Below, piece by piece: positions 33,284-42,290 of a DNA stretch of 64,000 bases. The notes beneath the pieces are model-generated. The model ran no database searches and was not told the origin of the DNA. It was given only the letters and a program-made list of their open reading frames with translations. Each line of letters starts with the position of its first letter. Positions within the stretch are counted from its first letter, which is position 1. A program made the translations under genes and the position numbers. This stretch comes from Nocardiopsis sp. MG754419. Lineage in GTDB: Bacteria; Actinomycetota; Actinomycetes; Streptosporangiales; Streptosporangiaceae. The stretch spans positions 1 to 64,000 of the forward strand of contig NZ_QOCZ01000010.1 in assembly GCF_018207095.1 (NCBI RefSeq). Direction: 5' to 3'.

Positions 33284-33973
33284 TCAGGCGTTGCCGTGGG
33301 GCACGGTCTCCGGTGCGGCCGGCGACCCGACCTCGGTGACCGGTGCGAGCCAGAGCCCGGTGAGGGCGTCGGTCAGCCCGACCGCGGCCCGGTGCCAGGA
33401 GTCCCGGGGCGTCGTGCCGCCCTCGGCCAGGGCGCGCTCGCGTTCGGCGATCATGTGCACCATGAGCTGGCGCGCCATGTCCTGGCGTTCCCTGCGCACC
33501 TCGATCGGCAGATCGGGAAGACACCGGTGCAGCCCCTCCCCGGCCCGAAGCAGGGAGGGGGAGTTGAGCGCCTCCTGCGACACGGCCTCGCGGTAGGTCT
33601 CATCGCTCATGGCCTGAGCGCTGAACCGTCCGTACCAGGTGGGTGTGCCCAGGTCGGCGAGGTGCTGGGCGAAGGGTTCCACCATGCAGGCGATCCAGTC
33701 CCGCAGTCGGGTGGAGCCGTCGCAATCCAGCACCATGCGCATGCGGATCTCCTCCACCTGCTCGGTGTGCTTGCGCACGATCGCGCGCACCAGTCCGGCC
33801 TTGGAGCCGAAGTGGTAGGTGACCGCCGTGTTGTTCCCCTGCCCCGCCTCCTGGCTGATCTGGCGGTTGGAGACGGCGGCGAGTCCGTGTTCGGCGAAGA
33901 GCCGCTCCGCCGCCACCAGGATCGTCTCCCGTGTCGCGGCGACCCGGTCCGATCGCGTCACCCTGCCGTTCAT
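33284..33973 (-). CDS. TetR-family regulator
   Basis: A 229-residue protein with N-terminal HTH (ETILVAAERLFAEHGLAAVS, ISQEAGQGNNTAVTYHFGSK) and a long helical ligand domain with a conserved-looking C-terminal TetR extension. It is divergent from the MFS-BVMO-lipoprotein operon and is its probable repressor, acting at the dyad near 34184. ATG at 33973. Confidence 0.9.
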   Translation of the reverse strand: MNGRVTRSDRVAATRETILVAAERLFAEHGLAAVSNRQISQEAGQGNNTAVTYHFGSKAGLVRAIVRKHTEQVEEIRMRMVLDCDGSTRLRDWIACMVEPFAQHLADLGTPTWYGRFSAQAMSDETYREAVSQEALNSPSLLRAGEGLHRCLPDLPIEVRRERQDMARQLMVHMIAERERALAEGGTTPRDSWHRAAVGLTDALTGLWLAPVTEVGSPAAPETVPHGNA

Positions 33974-34183
33974 AGGGGCCACCGTACCGGCAGCGCGTTC
34001 CGACCGCCCACGGTCGTCGCCCGGTCGGAGCGCCCGGTGGGGGAGTCGCCCCCGTTCCGGCGCCCTTGGCGTGGGCGGGACGTTCCCGGGGTGGCGGGCG
34101 CCGCCCACGGGCCGGCCTCCCGATGTGCTCCTCCTCACCCCTCGCGGCGAGCAAGGACACCGTTCCGGTACGTACTGTTAACG

Positions 34184-34203
34184 TAAGTCATGCGCCTGAC
34201 TTA
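34184..34203 (+). promoter_or_regulatory. Probable TetR operator before the MFS gene
   Basis: TAAGTCA-TGCGCC-TGACTTA, a perfect 7-bp dyad 43 bases before the MFS start, in a locally AT-rich stretch (34170-34210) that should hold the promoter. Confidence 0.65.
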
Positions 34204-34245
34204 AAAGTGGGCGCTTTCGTACGTTCGAGGACGGGGACCCACTCC

Positions 34246-35739
34246 ATGACCCATGCTCCCGACAGGGCACCGGCGCCCGGCGACACGGGAACGCCCGTCC
34301 GGCCGAACGTGATCGTCGCGGTCCTGGCCTTCGGCGGGATCGTCGTCTCGCTCATGCAGACCCTGGTCATCCCGCTGGTCCCCCTGCTTCCCGAGCTGCT
34401 CGACACCACCCCCGGCGACGCCGCGTGGGCGGTCACCGCCACCCTGCTCGCCGCCGCGGTCGCCACCCCGACCGTCGGTCGCCTCGGCGACATGTACGGC
34501 AAGCGCCGCATGCTGCTGTTCAGTCTCGTGGTGCTCGTGGCCGGCTCGGTGATCTGCGCACTGGCCACCGGCCTGGTGCCGATGATCATCGGCCGCGCGC
34601 TCCAGGGGCTGGCCGCCGGGGTCATCCCGCTCGGTATCAGCATCATGCGCGACCTGCTGCCCCCGGAGCGGCTCGGTGGGGCGACCGCGCTGATGAGCGC
34701 CTCACTCGGCGTGGGCGGCGCGCTCGGACTGCCCGCCGCCGCGTTGGTGGTGCAACAAGCCGACTGGCACATGCTGTTCTGGGTCGCCGCGGCACTGGCG
34801 GGCACGGCCGCCGTGCTGGTCCGCGCCCTGGTCCCCGACGGCGGGGTCCGCGCGGGCGGCCGGTTCGACCTGCTCGGATCCCTGGGCCTGTCCGTGGCGC
34901 TGCTCCTGCTGCTGCTCGCGGTCTCCAAGGGGTCCGACTGGGGGTGGGCCGGCGGTGTCCCCGGGGCCATGATCGTCGCCGCCGCCCTGGTCCTCCTGGT
35001 GTGGGGATGGTGGGAGCTGCGTGCACCGCATCCGCTGGTCGACCTGCGCGTCAGCGTGCGGCGCCAGGTCCTGCTCACCAACTCCGCGTCCCTGGTGTTC
35101 GGCTTCTCCATGTTCGCGATGTCCCTGGTCGTGCCCCAGGTGCTCCAGCTCCCGGAGGTCACGGGGTACGGGTTCGGACGGACGATCCTGGTCGCCGGAC
35201 TGGTCATGGCCCCGAACGGGCTGGTGATGATGGCGATGTCCCCGGTCTCCGCGCGGCTCTCCCGCGCCAAGGGTCCCAAGACCACGCTGATGGTCGGGGC
35301 CCTGCTCGTCGCGCTCGGCTACGGCCTGAGCCTGTTCCTCATGTCCGGCGTCTGGCAGCTCATGGCCGCCTCCACCGTCATCGGCGCGGGTGTGGGCCTG
35401 GCCTACGGTGCCATGCCCGCCCTGGTCATGGCCGCCGTTCCCCGTTCGGAGACCGCCGCGGCCAACAGCCTCAACACGCTCATGCGCTCCATCGGAACCT
35501 CCGTGGCCAGTGCCGTCGCGGGAGTGGTCATCGCCGGCCTGACCATGACGGCCGGAGGAGAGGTCTTCCCGGCGCGCGACGCCTTCACCCTGCTCCTGGG
35601 TCTGGGCGCCCTGACCGCGCTCGCCGCCTTCGCCATCGCGGCCTTCCTGCCCGGACGCGGAACGGCCTCCCAGGAGACCCCCGCCCCCGGGACGCTCGAC
35701 CGTCCCGCACCCGAGGCCGCCCCGTCCTCCGCTTCGTGA
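34246..35739 (+). CDS. MFS transporter, DHA2-like
   Basis: A 497-residue protein with ~14 membrane segments. LMQTLVIPLVPLLPELLDTT in TM1, GRLGDMYGKRRMLL in the 2-3 loop and GRALQGLAAGVIPLGISIMRD in TM4 follow the drug-efflux pattern. The C-terminal tail is Pro-rich. It begins a run with a Baeyer-Villiger monooxygenase and a lactonase-like lipoprotein and is divergent from a TetR gene, so it probably exports the compound, or its product, that those enzymes handle. Confidence 0.9.
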   Translation: MTHAPDRAPAPGDTGTPVRPNVIVAVLAFGGIVVSLMQTLVIPLVPLLPELLDTTPGDAAWAVTATLLAAAVATPTVGRLGDMYGKRRMLLFSLVVLVAGSVICALATGLVPMIIGRALQGLAAGVIPLGISIMRDLLPPERLGGATALMSASLGVGGALGLPAAALVVQQADWHMLFWVAAALAGTAAVLVRALVPDGGVRAGGRFDLLGSLGLSVALLLLLLAVSKGSDWGWAGGVPGAMIVAAALVLLVWGWWELRAPHPLVDLRVSVRRQVLLTNSASLVFGFSMFAMSLVVPQVLQLPEVTGYGFGRTILVAGLVMAPNGLVMMAMSPVSARLSRAKGPKTTLMVGALLVALGYGLSLFLMSGVWQLMAASTVIGAGVGLAYGAMPALVMAAVPRSETAAANSLNTLMRSIGTSVASAVAGVVIAGLTMTAGGEVFPARDAFTLLLGLGALTALAAFAIAAFLPGRGTASQETPAPGTLDRPAPEAAPSSAS

Positions 35740-35901
35740 GCAGCGAGGACGCCCGCCCGCGCACCCGAGAGAAGGGACCCGACCCGAGCCGGGAGCTCAC
35801 ACCGGCATCGGGACACCACGTCGTACAGCGACCACCCGCACCCCCGCGGCACCGGTGGAAACCGCCCCGGCGCCCCGAGGGCGACACAGTGAGGACCGCA
35901 C

Positions 35902-37719
35902 ATGACCACGACCCCCGGCGCCCCCGCGAGCCCGGACGAACCGACCGAGCAGATCGACCTCGACGCACTGCGGGCCCGATACGCGCGCGAGCGCGACCGC
36001 CGCATCCGCCCCGACGGCGCCGCCCAGTACCGCTCGATCACCGGTGAGTTCGGCTACTACGCGAAGGACCCGTACACGCCGAGGACCGAGCGCGCGCCAC
36101 TGACCGACACGGTGGAGGTACTGGTCATCGGCGGCGGGTTCGGTGGCCTCACCACCGGTGCTCGGCTCCGGCAGGCGGGCGTCGAGTCGATCCGCATGAT
36201 GGACGAGGCCGGCGACTTCGGTGGCACCTGGTACTGGAACCGCTACCCGGGCATCCACTGCGACATCGAGTCCTACTCCTACATGCCGCTCCTGGAGGAG
36301 GTCGGCCACATCCCCGCGTGGCGCTACGCCCCCGGTGAGGAGATCCGGCGCCACGCGGTGGCGATCGCCGAGACCTTCGGTCTGTACCGCGACGCCCTGT
36401 TCCACACCCGCGTCACCGACCTGGAGTGGGACGGGGAGACCGACAGGTGGGTGGTCGAGACCGACCGCGGCGATCGCATGCGCGCCCGGTTCGTCATCAC
36501 CTCCTCCGGGACGCTGACCCGGCCCAAACTGCCGGGCATCCCGGGGATCGAGACCTTCCAAGGCCACACCTTCCACACGAGCCGGTGGGACTACGGCTAC
36601 ACCGGGGGCGACCAGCAGGGGGGTATGGACGGACTCGCCGACAAGACGGTCGCGGTCGTCGGCACGGGGGCGACCGGTGTGCAGGTCATCCCGCACGTGG
36701 GGCGCGACGCGCGACACCTCTACGTGTTCCAGCGGACGCCGTCCTCGGTGGACGTGCGCGACAACCGGCCCACCGACCCGGCGTGGGCGGCCTCCCTGCG
36801 CCCCGGGTGGCAGCGCGAGCGCATGGAGAACTTCCTCCAGGTCGTCTCCGGGGAGCCGGTCGAGACCGACCTGACCCGGGACGGCTGGACGTCGACGGCG
36901 CGGCTCCAACGCAAGATGATCACGGGTGCGCTGGACACGAGCGTCTCCGACGAGGAGCGTGAGCGGATCGACGAACTCGTCGACGCGCGGACGATGAACC
37001 GGATCCGGGCCCGCGTCGACGAGGTCGTCGACGACCCGGCCACGGCCGACCTGCTCAAGCCCTGGTACCGCTACATGTGCAAGCGCCCCTGCTTCAGCGA
37101 CCACTACCTCCCGACGTTCAACCGGCCGGACGTCACCCTGGTCGACACCGCCGACCACGGCGGCATCACGCGCATGACCGAGGACGCGATCGTCGTCGGA
37201 GAGACCTCCTACCCCGTCGACTGCGTCATCTTCGCCACCGGGTTCGACGTCGGCGTCTCCGGGGTCGTGTCCGGCACCATGCCCGTCCGCGGCCGTGGCG
37301 GGCACGGACTGCTGGAGTCCTGGGGTCAGGGCCCCCGCACCCTGCACGGCTTCTACTCCCACGGGTTCCCCAACCTCTTCCACCTGGGCTCACTGCAGAA
37401 CGCCAACTCCGTGAACTTCGCCCACATCCTCCTGGAGCAGGCCGAACACATCGCCGCCGTCATCGCGGAGGCGCGCAAGGTCGGCGAGACCGTCGTCGAA
37501 CCCTCTCGGGAGGCGGCCGAGGCGTGGGTGCGGACCATCAGGGAGACGGCGCACGACAACTCCGCCTTCCAGGCCCAGTGCACACCCGGCTACTACAACA
37601 GGGAGGGGTCCGGGGTCCGTGGTGGCTCCTCGTACAGCCCCGGTCCCGTGGCCTTCCACCGGCTGCTGGAGGACTGGCGCGGCGACCGCCTCCACGAGGT
37701 CCTGGGCGCGAAGCCGTGA
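35902..37719 (+). CDS. Type I Baeyer-Villiger monooxygenase
   Basis: A 605-residue flavoprotein. FAD motif GGGFGG (from G77), NADPH motif GTGATG (254-259), and the fingerprint F-x-G-x3-H-x3-W-D starting at F219 (FQGHTFHTSRWD), plus the family features GGTWYWNRYPGIHCD and GFYSHGFPN. These enzymes insert oxygen next to a ketone, giving esters or lactones (cyclohexanone, phenylacetone and steroid monooxygenases). The N-terminal extension (~65 residues) is like that of the cyclopentadecanone/steroid type. Third-party substrate unknown; a lactonase-like gene follows. Confidence 0.92.
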   Translation: MTTTPGAPASPDEPTEQIDLDALRARYARERDRRIRPDGAAQYRSITGEFGYYAKDPYTPRTERAPLTDTVEVLVIGGGFGGLTTGARLRQAGVESIRMMDEAGDFGGTWYWNRYPGIHCDIESYSYMPLLEEVGHIPAWRYAPGEEIRRHAVAIAETFGLYRDALFHTRVTDLEWDGETDRWVVETDRGDRMRARFVITSSGTLTRPKLPGIPGIETFQGHTFHTSRWDYGYTGGDQQGGMDGLADKTVAVVGTGATGVQVIPHVGRDARHLYVFQRTPSSVDVRDNRPTDPAWAASLRPGWQRERMENFLQVVSGEPVETDLTRDGWTSTARLQRKMITGALDTSVSDEERERIDELVDARTMNRIRARVDEVVDDPATADLLKPWYRYMCKRPCFSDHYLPTFNRPDVTLVDTADHGGITRMTEDAIVVGETSYPVDCVIFATGFDVGVSGVVSGTMPVRGRGGHGLLESWGQGPRTLHGFYSHGFPNLFHLGSLQNANSVNFAHILLEQAEHIAAVIAEARKVGETVVEPSREAAEAWVRTIRETAHDNSAFQAQCTPGYYNREGSGVRGGSSYSPGPVAFHRLLEDWRGDRLHEVLGAKP

Positions 37720-37787
37720 GCCCCCGTGACCTCCCACGTCCGCACCCCGGCCCTGGGGCCGGGAACCCCCGATCGGAAGGCGACCAC

Positions 37788-38819
37788 ATGGCAGCGTGGC
37801 ATCCGCGAACACGACACACGGGGCGCCACCGGGTGCTCGCGGCCGTCGTCGCCCTCGGCGCGGTGACGGGGTGTGGGAACACCGCCGTCGGCGACGCGGA
37901 GGAGGGGACCGAACGCACGGCCGAGCTCCTGGTCCAGGTGACCTCCGTCCACGAGGAGACCGGGATGACGCTGTTGGAGGGGCCGACCCTCGCCCCGGAC
38001 GGCGGGCTGCTCGTCGTCGACGTCACCGCCCCGCCCGGTGAACCCAAGGTGTTGCGGGTGGACACCGAGTCCGCGGAGGTGACCCCCGTGTTCACCAACG
38101 AGGACAGTGCCTACACCTCCGCGCAGTTCAGCCCGTACGACGACCGTCTCTACCTCACGGACTTCCCCGGTGGGCGGATCGACAGCGTGACCCCGCAGGG
38201 GGAGGACCACACGACGTTCTTCTCCGGCGACGTCGACGGCACGCCCATGCAACCGGACGACCTGGCCTTCGACGAGGCGGGGCACATGTACGTCAGTGAC
38301 TCGACCGGTTTCGACGACCCGGTCTGGGAGCCCCGAGGCAGGGTCGTGCGGATCGACCGGGACACGGCGGAGGCCACCGTCCTGGCGGACGAGCTCCCCT
38401 CGCCGAACGGCATCTCGTTCACCGAGGACTTCTCGGGCCTGTGGATCAGCCACTACACCGCGAACCGCATCGACCACCTCGGCCTCAACGAGGACGGGAC
38501 GGAGGTGGAGACGGCCCATCCCGCCGTGTACTTCGACGGCGGTACCAGTCAGCTCGACTCCAACGCCGTCGACGCCGAGGGCAACCTCTACCAGGCCGTC
38601 CACGGCCAGCCGAGCATCTTCGTGTACAGCTCGACGGGGGAGCACCTGACCACGGTGACCGTTCCCGAGGACGCGGCCGCGGGGCTGGACACGGCGACCA
38701 ACATCGCGATCGAGCCCGGGGGCACCGACGCGTACATGACCGTCAGTGGTGAGGACGGCGGTTTCGTCTTCACCTTCGAGGCGCTCGGTGAGGGGATCCG
38801 TCAGTCCAACGGCGGGTGA
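37788..38819 (+). CDS. SMP-30/gluconolactonase-like beta-propeller lipoprotein
   Basis: A 343-residue secreted lipoprotein: signal peptide with lipobox AVTGC (Cys29), then a six-bladed propeller. SMP-30 features are the metal-site Glu in LLEGPTLAPDG, the PNGISF motif and the late Asp in SNAVDAEGNLY (PDG there reads LDS). The family hydrolyses lactones. Behind a BVMO gene (RBS GGAAGG at 37775-37780), hydrolysis of a lactone formed inside and exported by the MFS pump is a reasonable idea, but the enzyme acts outside the membrane, so the order of events is open. Confidence 0.83.
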   Translation: MAAWHPRTRHTGRHRVLAAVVALGAVTGCGNTAVGDAEEGTERTAELLVQVTSVHEETGMTLLEGPTLAPDGGLLVVDVTAPPGEPKVLRVDTESAEVTPVFTNEDSAYTSAQFSPYDDRLYLTDFPGGRIDSVTPQGEDHTTFFSGDVDGTPMQPDDLAFDEAGHMYVSDSTGFDDPVWEPRGRVVRIDRDTAEATVLADELPSPNGISFTEDFSGLWISHYTANRIDHLGLNEDGTEVETAHPAVYFDGGTSQLDSNAVDAEGNLYQAVHGQPSIFVYSSTGEHLTTVTVPEDAAAGLDTATNIAIEPGGTDAYMTVSGEDGGFVFTFEALGEGIRQSNGG

Positions 38820-38881
38820 TCCCGTCGGGCGCGTGTCGGACGGCGCGTGGGTCGCAGTGTCGATCGCGCCGGCGACCAGGC

Positions 38882-38929
38882 CCCGGGGCGAGGTCCGGGA
38901 ACGGCCCCCGCCCCGGGCCTCGCCTCGGG
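38882..38929 (+). terminator. Hairpin after the BVMO operon
   Basis: CCCGGGGCGAGG (38882-38893) pairs with CCTCGCCTCGGG (38918-38929), one mismatch (G-T), across a GC-rich loop. It lies 62 bases past the lipoprotein stop. The whole stretch 38820-39168 has no recognised gene. Confidence 0.55.
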
Positions 38930-39168
38930 CGGGGCCCGCGACGGGCGGAGCCGTGCGACGGCCCTGACCCGGCCCCGGGCCATCGGTGCCGGGTGGGGTC
39001 CGCCGTTCGTGCCTCGCGCGAGGCCGGTCGCGTGTTGCGCCGACGTTGCCCGTGGGTTGAGTGCGCGTGAACTCGGCGGCGGAGGCGTCTTCGGTCGCTG
39101 TTCTCGCCGTGGCGCGGGATACCATGACGGCGGTAGAAATCCGCCCGAAAGAACGGGAACATTCCCCG

Positions 39169-39618
39169 ATGTCCTTCCAGAAGACACCGCCCATGCCCGG
39201 AGTGGTGACCGCGGCCCGCGTCATGCTCTTCGTGGTCTCCGGCCTCTCCGGAGTGCTCATGGTGATGAGCCTGCTCGGTGTCCTGGCGGTGCTGACCCAC
39301 CCGGACGGTGCCGAGGCGGCGCTGGCCGGGGTCGGTGTGACCCTGGGCGGCCTCCTGCTGAGCTTCGCCCTCGGGGTGATCGCGATCCTTCTCCTGTTGG
39401 TCGCCGCGCTGCGCATCGGTCGGGGAGGGGAGCGCAACCTCCGGGTCGTGCGCCTGCTGGTCGGCGCCGGTGGTCTGGTGTCGGTCCTGGACGCCGTGCT
39501 GGCCGGGGAGGGGGCGGCCTTCATGGGCGTGATCCTGCCGTTGATCGTGCTGTTGCTGCTCCAGACGGCGAAGTCCCGCGCGTGGTTCACGGCGATGGAC
39601 GATGCCTCGACGGGCTGA
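39169..39618 (+). CDS. Small integral membrane protein, function unknown
   Basis: A 149-residue protein with four hydrophobic segments (about residues 10-35, 48-80, 92-108, 112-130) and short loops. No family motif recognised. ATG 39169 chosen as the first start before the hydrophobic part; the upstream extension from 39061 has no RBS. A hairpin at 39633 ends the unit. Confidence 0.7.
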   Translation: MSFQKTPPMPGVVTAARVMLFVVSGLSGVLMVMSLLGVLAVLTHPDGAEAALAGVGVTLGGLLLSFALGVIAILLLLVAALRIGRGGERNLRVVRLLVGAGGLVSVLDAVLAGEGAAFMGVILPLIVLLLLQTAKSRAWFTAMDDASTG

Positions 39619-39632
39619 GGTCGAGACCGGAA

Positions 39633-39660
39633 GGGTGCGTGTTCGGTGGAGCGCGCACCC
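39633..39660 (+). terminator. Hairpin terminator
   Basis: GGGTGCG (39633-39639) pairs with CGCACCC (39654-39660), 15 bases after the membrane protein stop. Confidence 0.55.
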
Positions 39661-40143
39661 TGCGGTGTTCTCTGAGCGGAGGCCGTGGTCGCCGCAGTGA
39701 GATCTACATCGTCAAGGTGGCGTTCTTCTTTGCAACGGTGACGTGAGGGCGCGGTGGGACGCCGGACATTCCGTGCGACTTCCGTGAACACGTCACCGTC
39801 ACCACACCTGATTCCGTAGGCTGTTCTCGCGCGGAGACCGCGCGAGCGGCCGGTGCGGGACGCGGTGGACGGGTGCCCCGCGCCGGCCGCACCCGTGTGG
39901 CCACATGCGGTCGGCGGTCCGTGTGCGGCCGTGTCCGGGCCGGTGGGCCGCGCGACACGCCCCCGGTCAGGGACGACCTCACGTTCGGTGACGGGTTCCG
40001 ACGCCCGAGGCGGGCGCTTTCTCCTCTTGTGCGCGTGTGCGGATCGGTGTTGCATGTTCTGCGTCGGGGCATTCCTGGACGGATCACGCGATCACTCCGC
40101 GTGATCCCGGCGGCGGTCGGGTCACCACACGGTGGAGGAGCGC
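39661..40143. other. Intergenic region
   Basis: About 480 bases with no credible gene. TAGGCT near 39817 could be a -10 element for the zinc-finger protein gene; this is weak. No other signal was recognised. Confidence 0.4.
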
Positions 40144-40929
40144 GTGCACATGGCGGATGAGCTCTGGCGGTGCAGTATGTGCGCCGCCCACAACGCGCGG
40201 TCCGAAGGCGTGTGCCTGGTCTGCGCCACGACGCGGGCCGTGAGCGCGCGCTTCGAGGACCTGGGGGAGGGCGATCTCCTGGCGCCCGCCCTGAGCCCGA
40301 ACTTCGGCCCGTACGCTGCGGGCGGGCCGGGACGGCCGGGCAAGAGCACGGCGCCGCGGGTCACGGAACCATCGCGGCGTCCGCCACCGCGCCGGCCCAC
40401 GCCGGGCGCGCCGCATTCCGGACCGACGCACCCCCGGCGACCGGCGGTCGAGTCCCACCGTCGTCGTACACGCTGGAGCGTGCCGCGATGGCCGCAGGGC
40501 ACGGTGCGCGCTGTGGCGTTGGCCCTGGTCGGCGGCGCGACCCTGGTGGTGGTGTGGTTGGTGCCGTACGTGACGGGCGGGGAGAGCCCGGGATCCCCAC
40601 AGGCGTCGTCCTTGGAGGCCTTCTGCCCGGAGCGCGTGGCCGAGTCGGTGCCGGGCGCCGGCGTGGGGGTGATGGTGGCGGCCTACGAGACCGAACGGCA
40701 CCGCATCGTGCTGTGCGCCAACGAGGCGGGCGAGCTGTTCTACTTCGGGGAGTTCCTGAGCGGCGACGGTGAGACCATGGTGCTGCCCGCGACGCGCACG
40801 GAACAGGGATATGTGGCCGACGCGGGGCGCACACGATACGAGATCGTCGGGGACGAGGTGGTCATCACCGGTCCGGACGGTCTGGAGGTGGCCCGGCTGG
40901 ACCTGGTGCCCGTGGAGAGCCCGCGGTAG
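40144..40929 (+). CDS. Membrane protein with N-terminal RanBP2-type zinc finger
   Basis: A 261-residue protein. Residues 8-27 match the RanBP2 zinc finger exactly: W8-x-C10-x2-C13-x3-N17-x6-C24-x2-C27 (LWRCSMCAAHNARSEGVCLV then C). A Pro/Arg-rich linker follows (60-118), then one membrane segment (~120-143) and an extracellular C-terminal domain of mainly beta type (~150-261). GTG at 40144 chosen because GGAGG lies 5 bases upstream. The cytoplasmic finger may bind a protein or RNA partner; function not known. Confidence 0.78.
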   Translation: MHMADELWRCSMCAAHNARSEGVCLVCATTRAVSARFEDLGEGDLLAPALSPNFGPYAAGGPGRPGKSTAPRVTEPSRRPPPRRPTPGAPHSGPTHPRRPAVESHRRRTRWSVPRWPQGTVRAVALALVGGATLVVVWLVPYVTGGESPGSPQASSLEAFCPERVAESVPGAGVGVMVAAYETERHRIVLCANEAGELFYFGEFLSGDGETMVLPATRTEQGYVADAGRTRYEIVGDEVVITGPDGLEVARLDLVPVESPR

Positions 40930-40983
40930 GGGTGCCGGGCGGCGGGCGCGGTCTCGCTCCGCACCCACCGCCGTGGGGGTCGT

Positions 40984-41076
40984 CTATCGGGTCTTGACGA
41001 CGGCCGCGATGAGACCGGAGATGATCATCATCGACAGGCTGATGATCATGAGCACGAACGCGATGGTTCCGACCAT
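40984..41076 (-). CDS. 30-residue membrane peptide
   Basis: A short frame begins MVGTIAFVLMIISLSMM, continues through more hydrophobic residues and ends VVKTR; almost all of it is one membrane helix with a basic C-terminus. The RBS GAAGG lies 7 bases upstream of the ATG. It sits in a gap between two genes where no other feature exists. The shape is that of small regulatory or complex-stabilising membrane peptides; no family was recognised. Confidence 0.62.
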   Translation of the reverse strand: MVGTIAFVLMIISLSMMIISGLIAAVVKTR

Positions 41077-41189
41077 GGTGTTTCCTTCACTTGTCGTCCT
41101 CCGGGCACCGCGGGCCGAAATCCCCGGCGCCCGGCACACCGGGCCACCCGGTGTTTCGGGCGCGGCATGTACCTCTTCGGTGGATCACC

Positions 41190-42011
41190 CTATCTCGCGG
41201 TGGTGGCGGTGCCGTTTCGGGTGCCGCTCTGACCAGCGTGGCTCTCGTCCCAATGGCGTCGGTAGGTGTCGCCGAGCCATTGGTCGGCCCACGTGGCGTC
41301 GGGGAGTTCGGGCAGGAACGAGGTGTGGCACAGCTCGGCGAGTCGTTCCTCCAGCTCACCCGTACGCGCCAGGGCCTCGGCGCGTGTGTACTCTCCGCGT
41401 CGCAGAGCGAGTAGCCAGGAGCGGTCGGGCTCGGGGGTGGGCAGTGTGAGGCGGCCCGTTTCGAGGAGCTCGACACCCTGAAGGCCCAGCCGGACCATGT
41501 GGTAGGCGTACTTGGTGTCGAAGCCGTGCAGGTCGACGAGTTCGGGCCGGTTGGTGTGCTTGCCACCGCGCAGCCCCTCCATCCGGTCGCGCTGGGCGCG
41601 CAGGTAGCCGAGGAACCGCTCGCCGGCCCTGCGGGACAGGAAGCGCGCGGCGTTGGCGCGCAGTTCGTGGCCGATGTGTGTGATGGTGACGATCTCGGAC
41701 TCGGGGACGAACAGCGGCAGCAGGACCGTGGGGTTGCCGTCCAGCGCCAGGCGGACCCACTTGCGCAGCGAGTAGACGGTCAGGTCCAGGTCGTCGTGGC
41801 CCGAGCGGGTGTGTTCGGGGCGGGTGCGGTGCATGTACTGCTCGAAGGTGCGCAGACCGATCACGTATTCGGGCGGTTCGACGCAGATGCCCATCTCGTC
41901 GCGGTCGGCGGCGCCGGGCAGACCCAGTCCGTGGACTCCGGAACCCACCTGGCAGCGCAGCACGGTGCCCTGCGCGGCGATGCGGGCGTGTTCCTCACCG
42001 GAGTGTTTCAC
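41190..42011 (-). CDS. RlaP-like DNA polymerase beta-superfamily nucleotidyltransferase
   Basis: A 273-residue protein. The nucleotidyltransferase core is visible: VGSGVHGLGLPG (G-S motif) followed by DRDEMG (metal Asp pair), then DLDLTVYSLRKWVRLALDGNP and LLPLFVPE, and a C-terminal part with RPELVDLHGFDTKYAYHMVR. This is the RlaP pattern (RNA-ligase-associated pol-beta). The RNA ligase partner is not in the window. GTG 42011 has GGGAGG 5 bases upstream. Divergent from the methyltransferase at 42291. Confidence 0.82.
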   Translation of the reverse strand: MKHSGEEHARIAAQGTVLRCQVGSGVHGLGLPGAADRDEMGICVEPPEYVIGLRTFEQYMHRTRPEHTRSGHDDLDLTVYSLRKWVRLALDGNPTVLLPLFVPESEIVTITHIGHELRANAARFLSRRAGERFLGYLRAQRDRMEGLRGGKHTNRPELVDLHGFDTKYAYHMVRLGLQGVELLETGRLTLPTPEPDRSWLLALRRGEYTRAEALARTGELEERLAELCHTSFLPELPDATWADQWLGDTYRRHWDESHAGQSGTRNGTATTAR

Positions 42012-42290
42012 CTGGGCCTCCCGGTTCCGTCGGTGATGCTCGGGCAACCTATCGGTCGGCCCGGGCGGTGACGAACGGTTTTCCGCGCGCGACGGACCCC
42101 GGCGAGGGTGCTGTGTCCCGGGAACGTCCGCGGTGCGGAGGAAGTGCGCCCCCACACGTCGGATGTCGCACATCGACCGTTTTCTCGCCGAGAAAGGGGA
42201 TTGAGGCACTTGTGCGACGCGGGGCGGATCCGTTGACTGGTGCCCTACCCGGCCCGGCGTCCGTCGGGCTCCGTGATGGAAAGCAGACCC
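42012..42290. promoter_or_regulatory. Divergent intergenic region
   Basis: 279 bases between the nucleotidyltransferase and methyltransferase genes; promoters of both must be here. No clear operator dyad or consensus boxes were identified. Confidence 0.4.

Noticed and set aside
37593-40055. An 820-codon minus-strand open frame
   Set aside because: Antisense to the BVMO 3' end, the lipoprotein and the small membrane protein, all of which have motifs and RBSs. Composition is that of a GC shadow.
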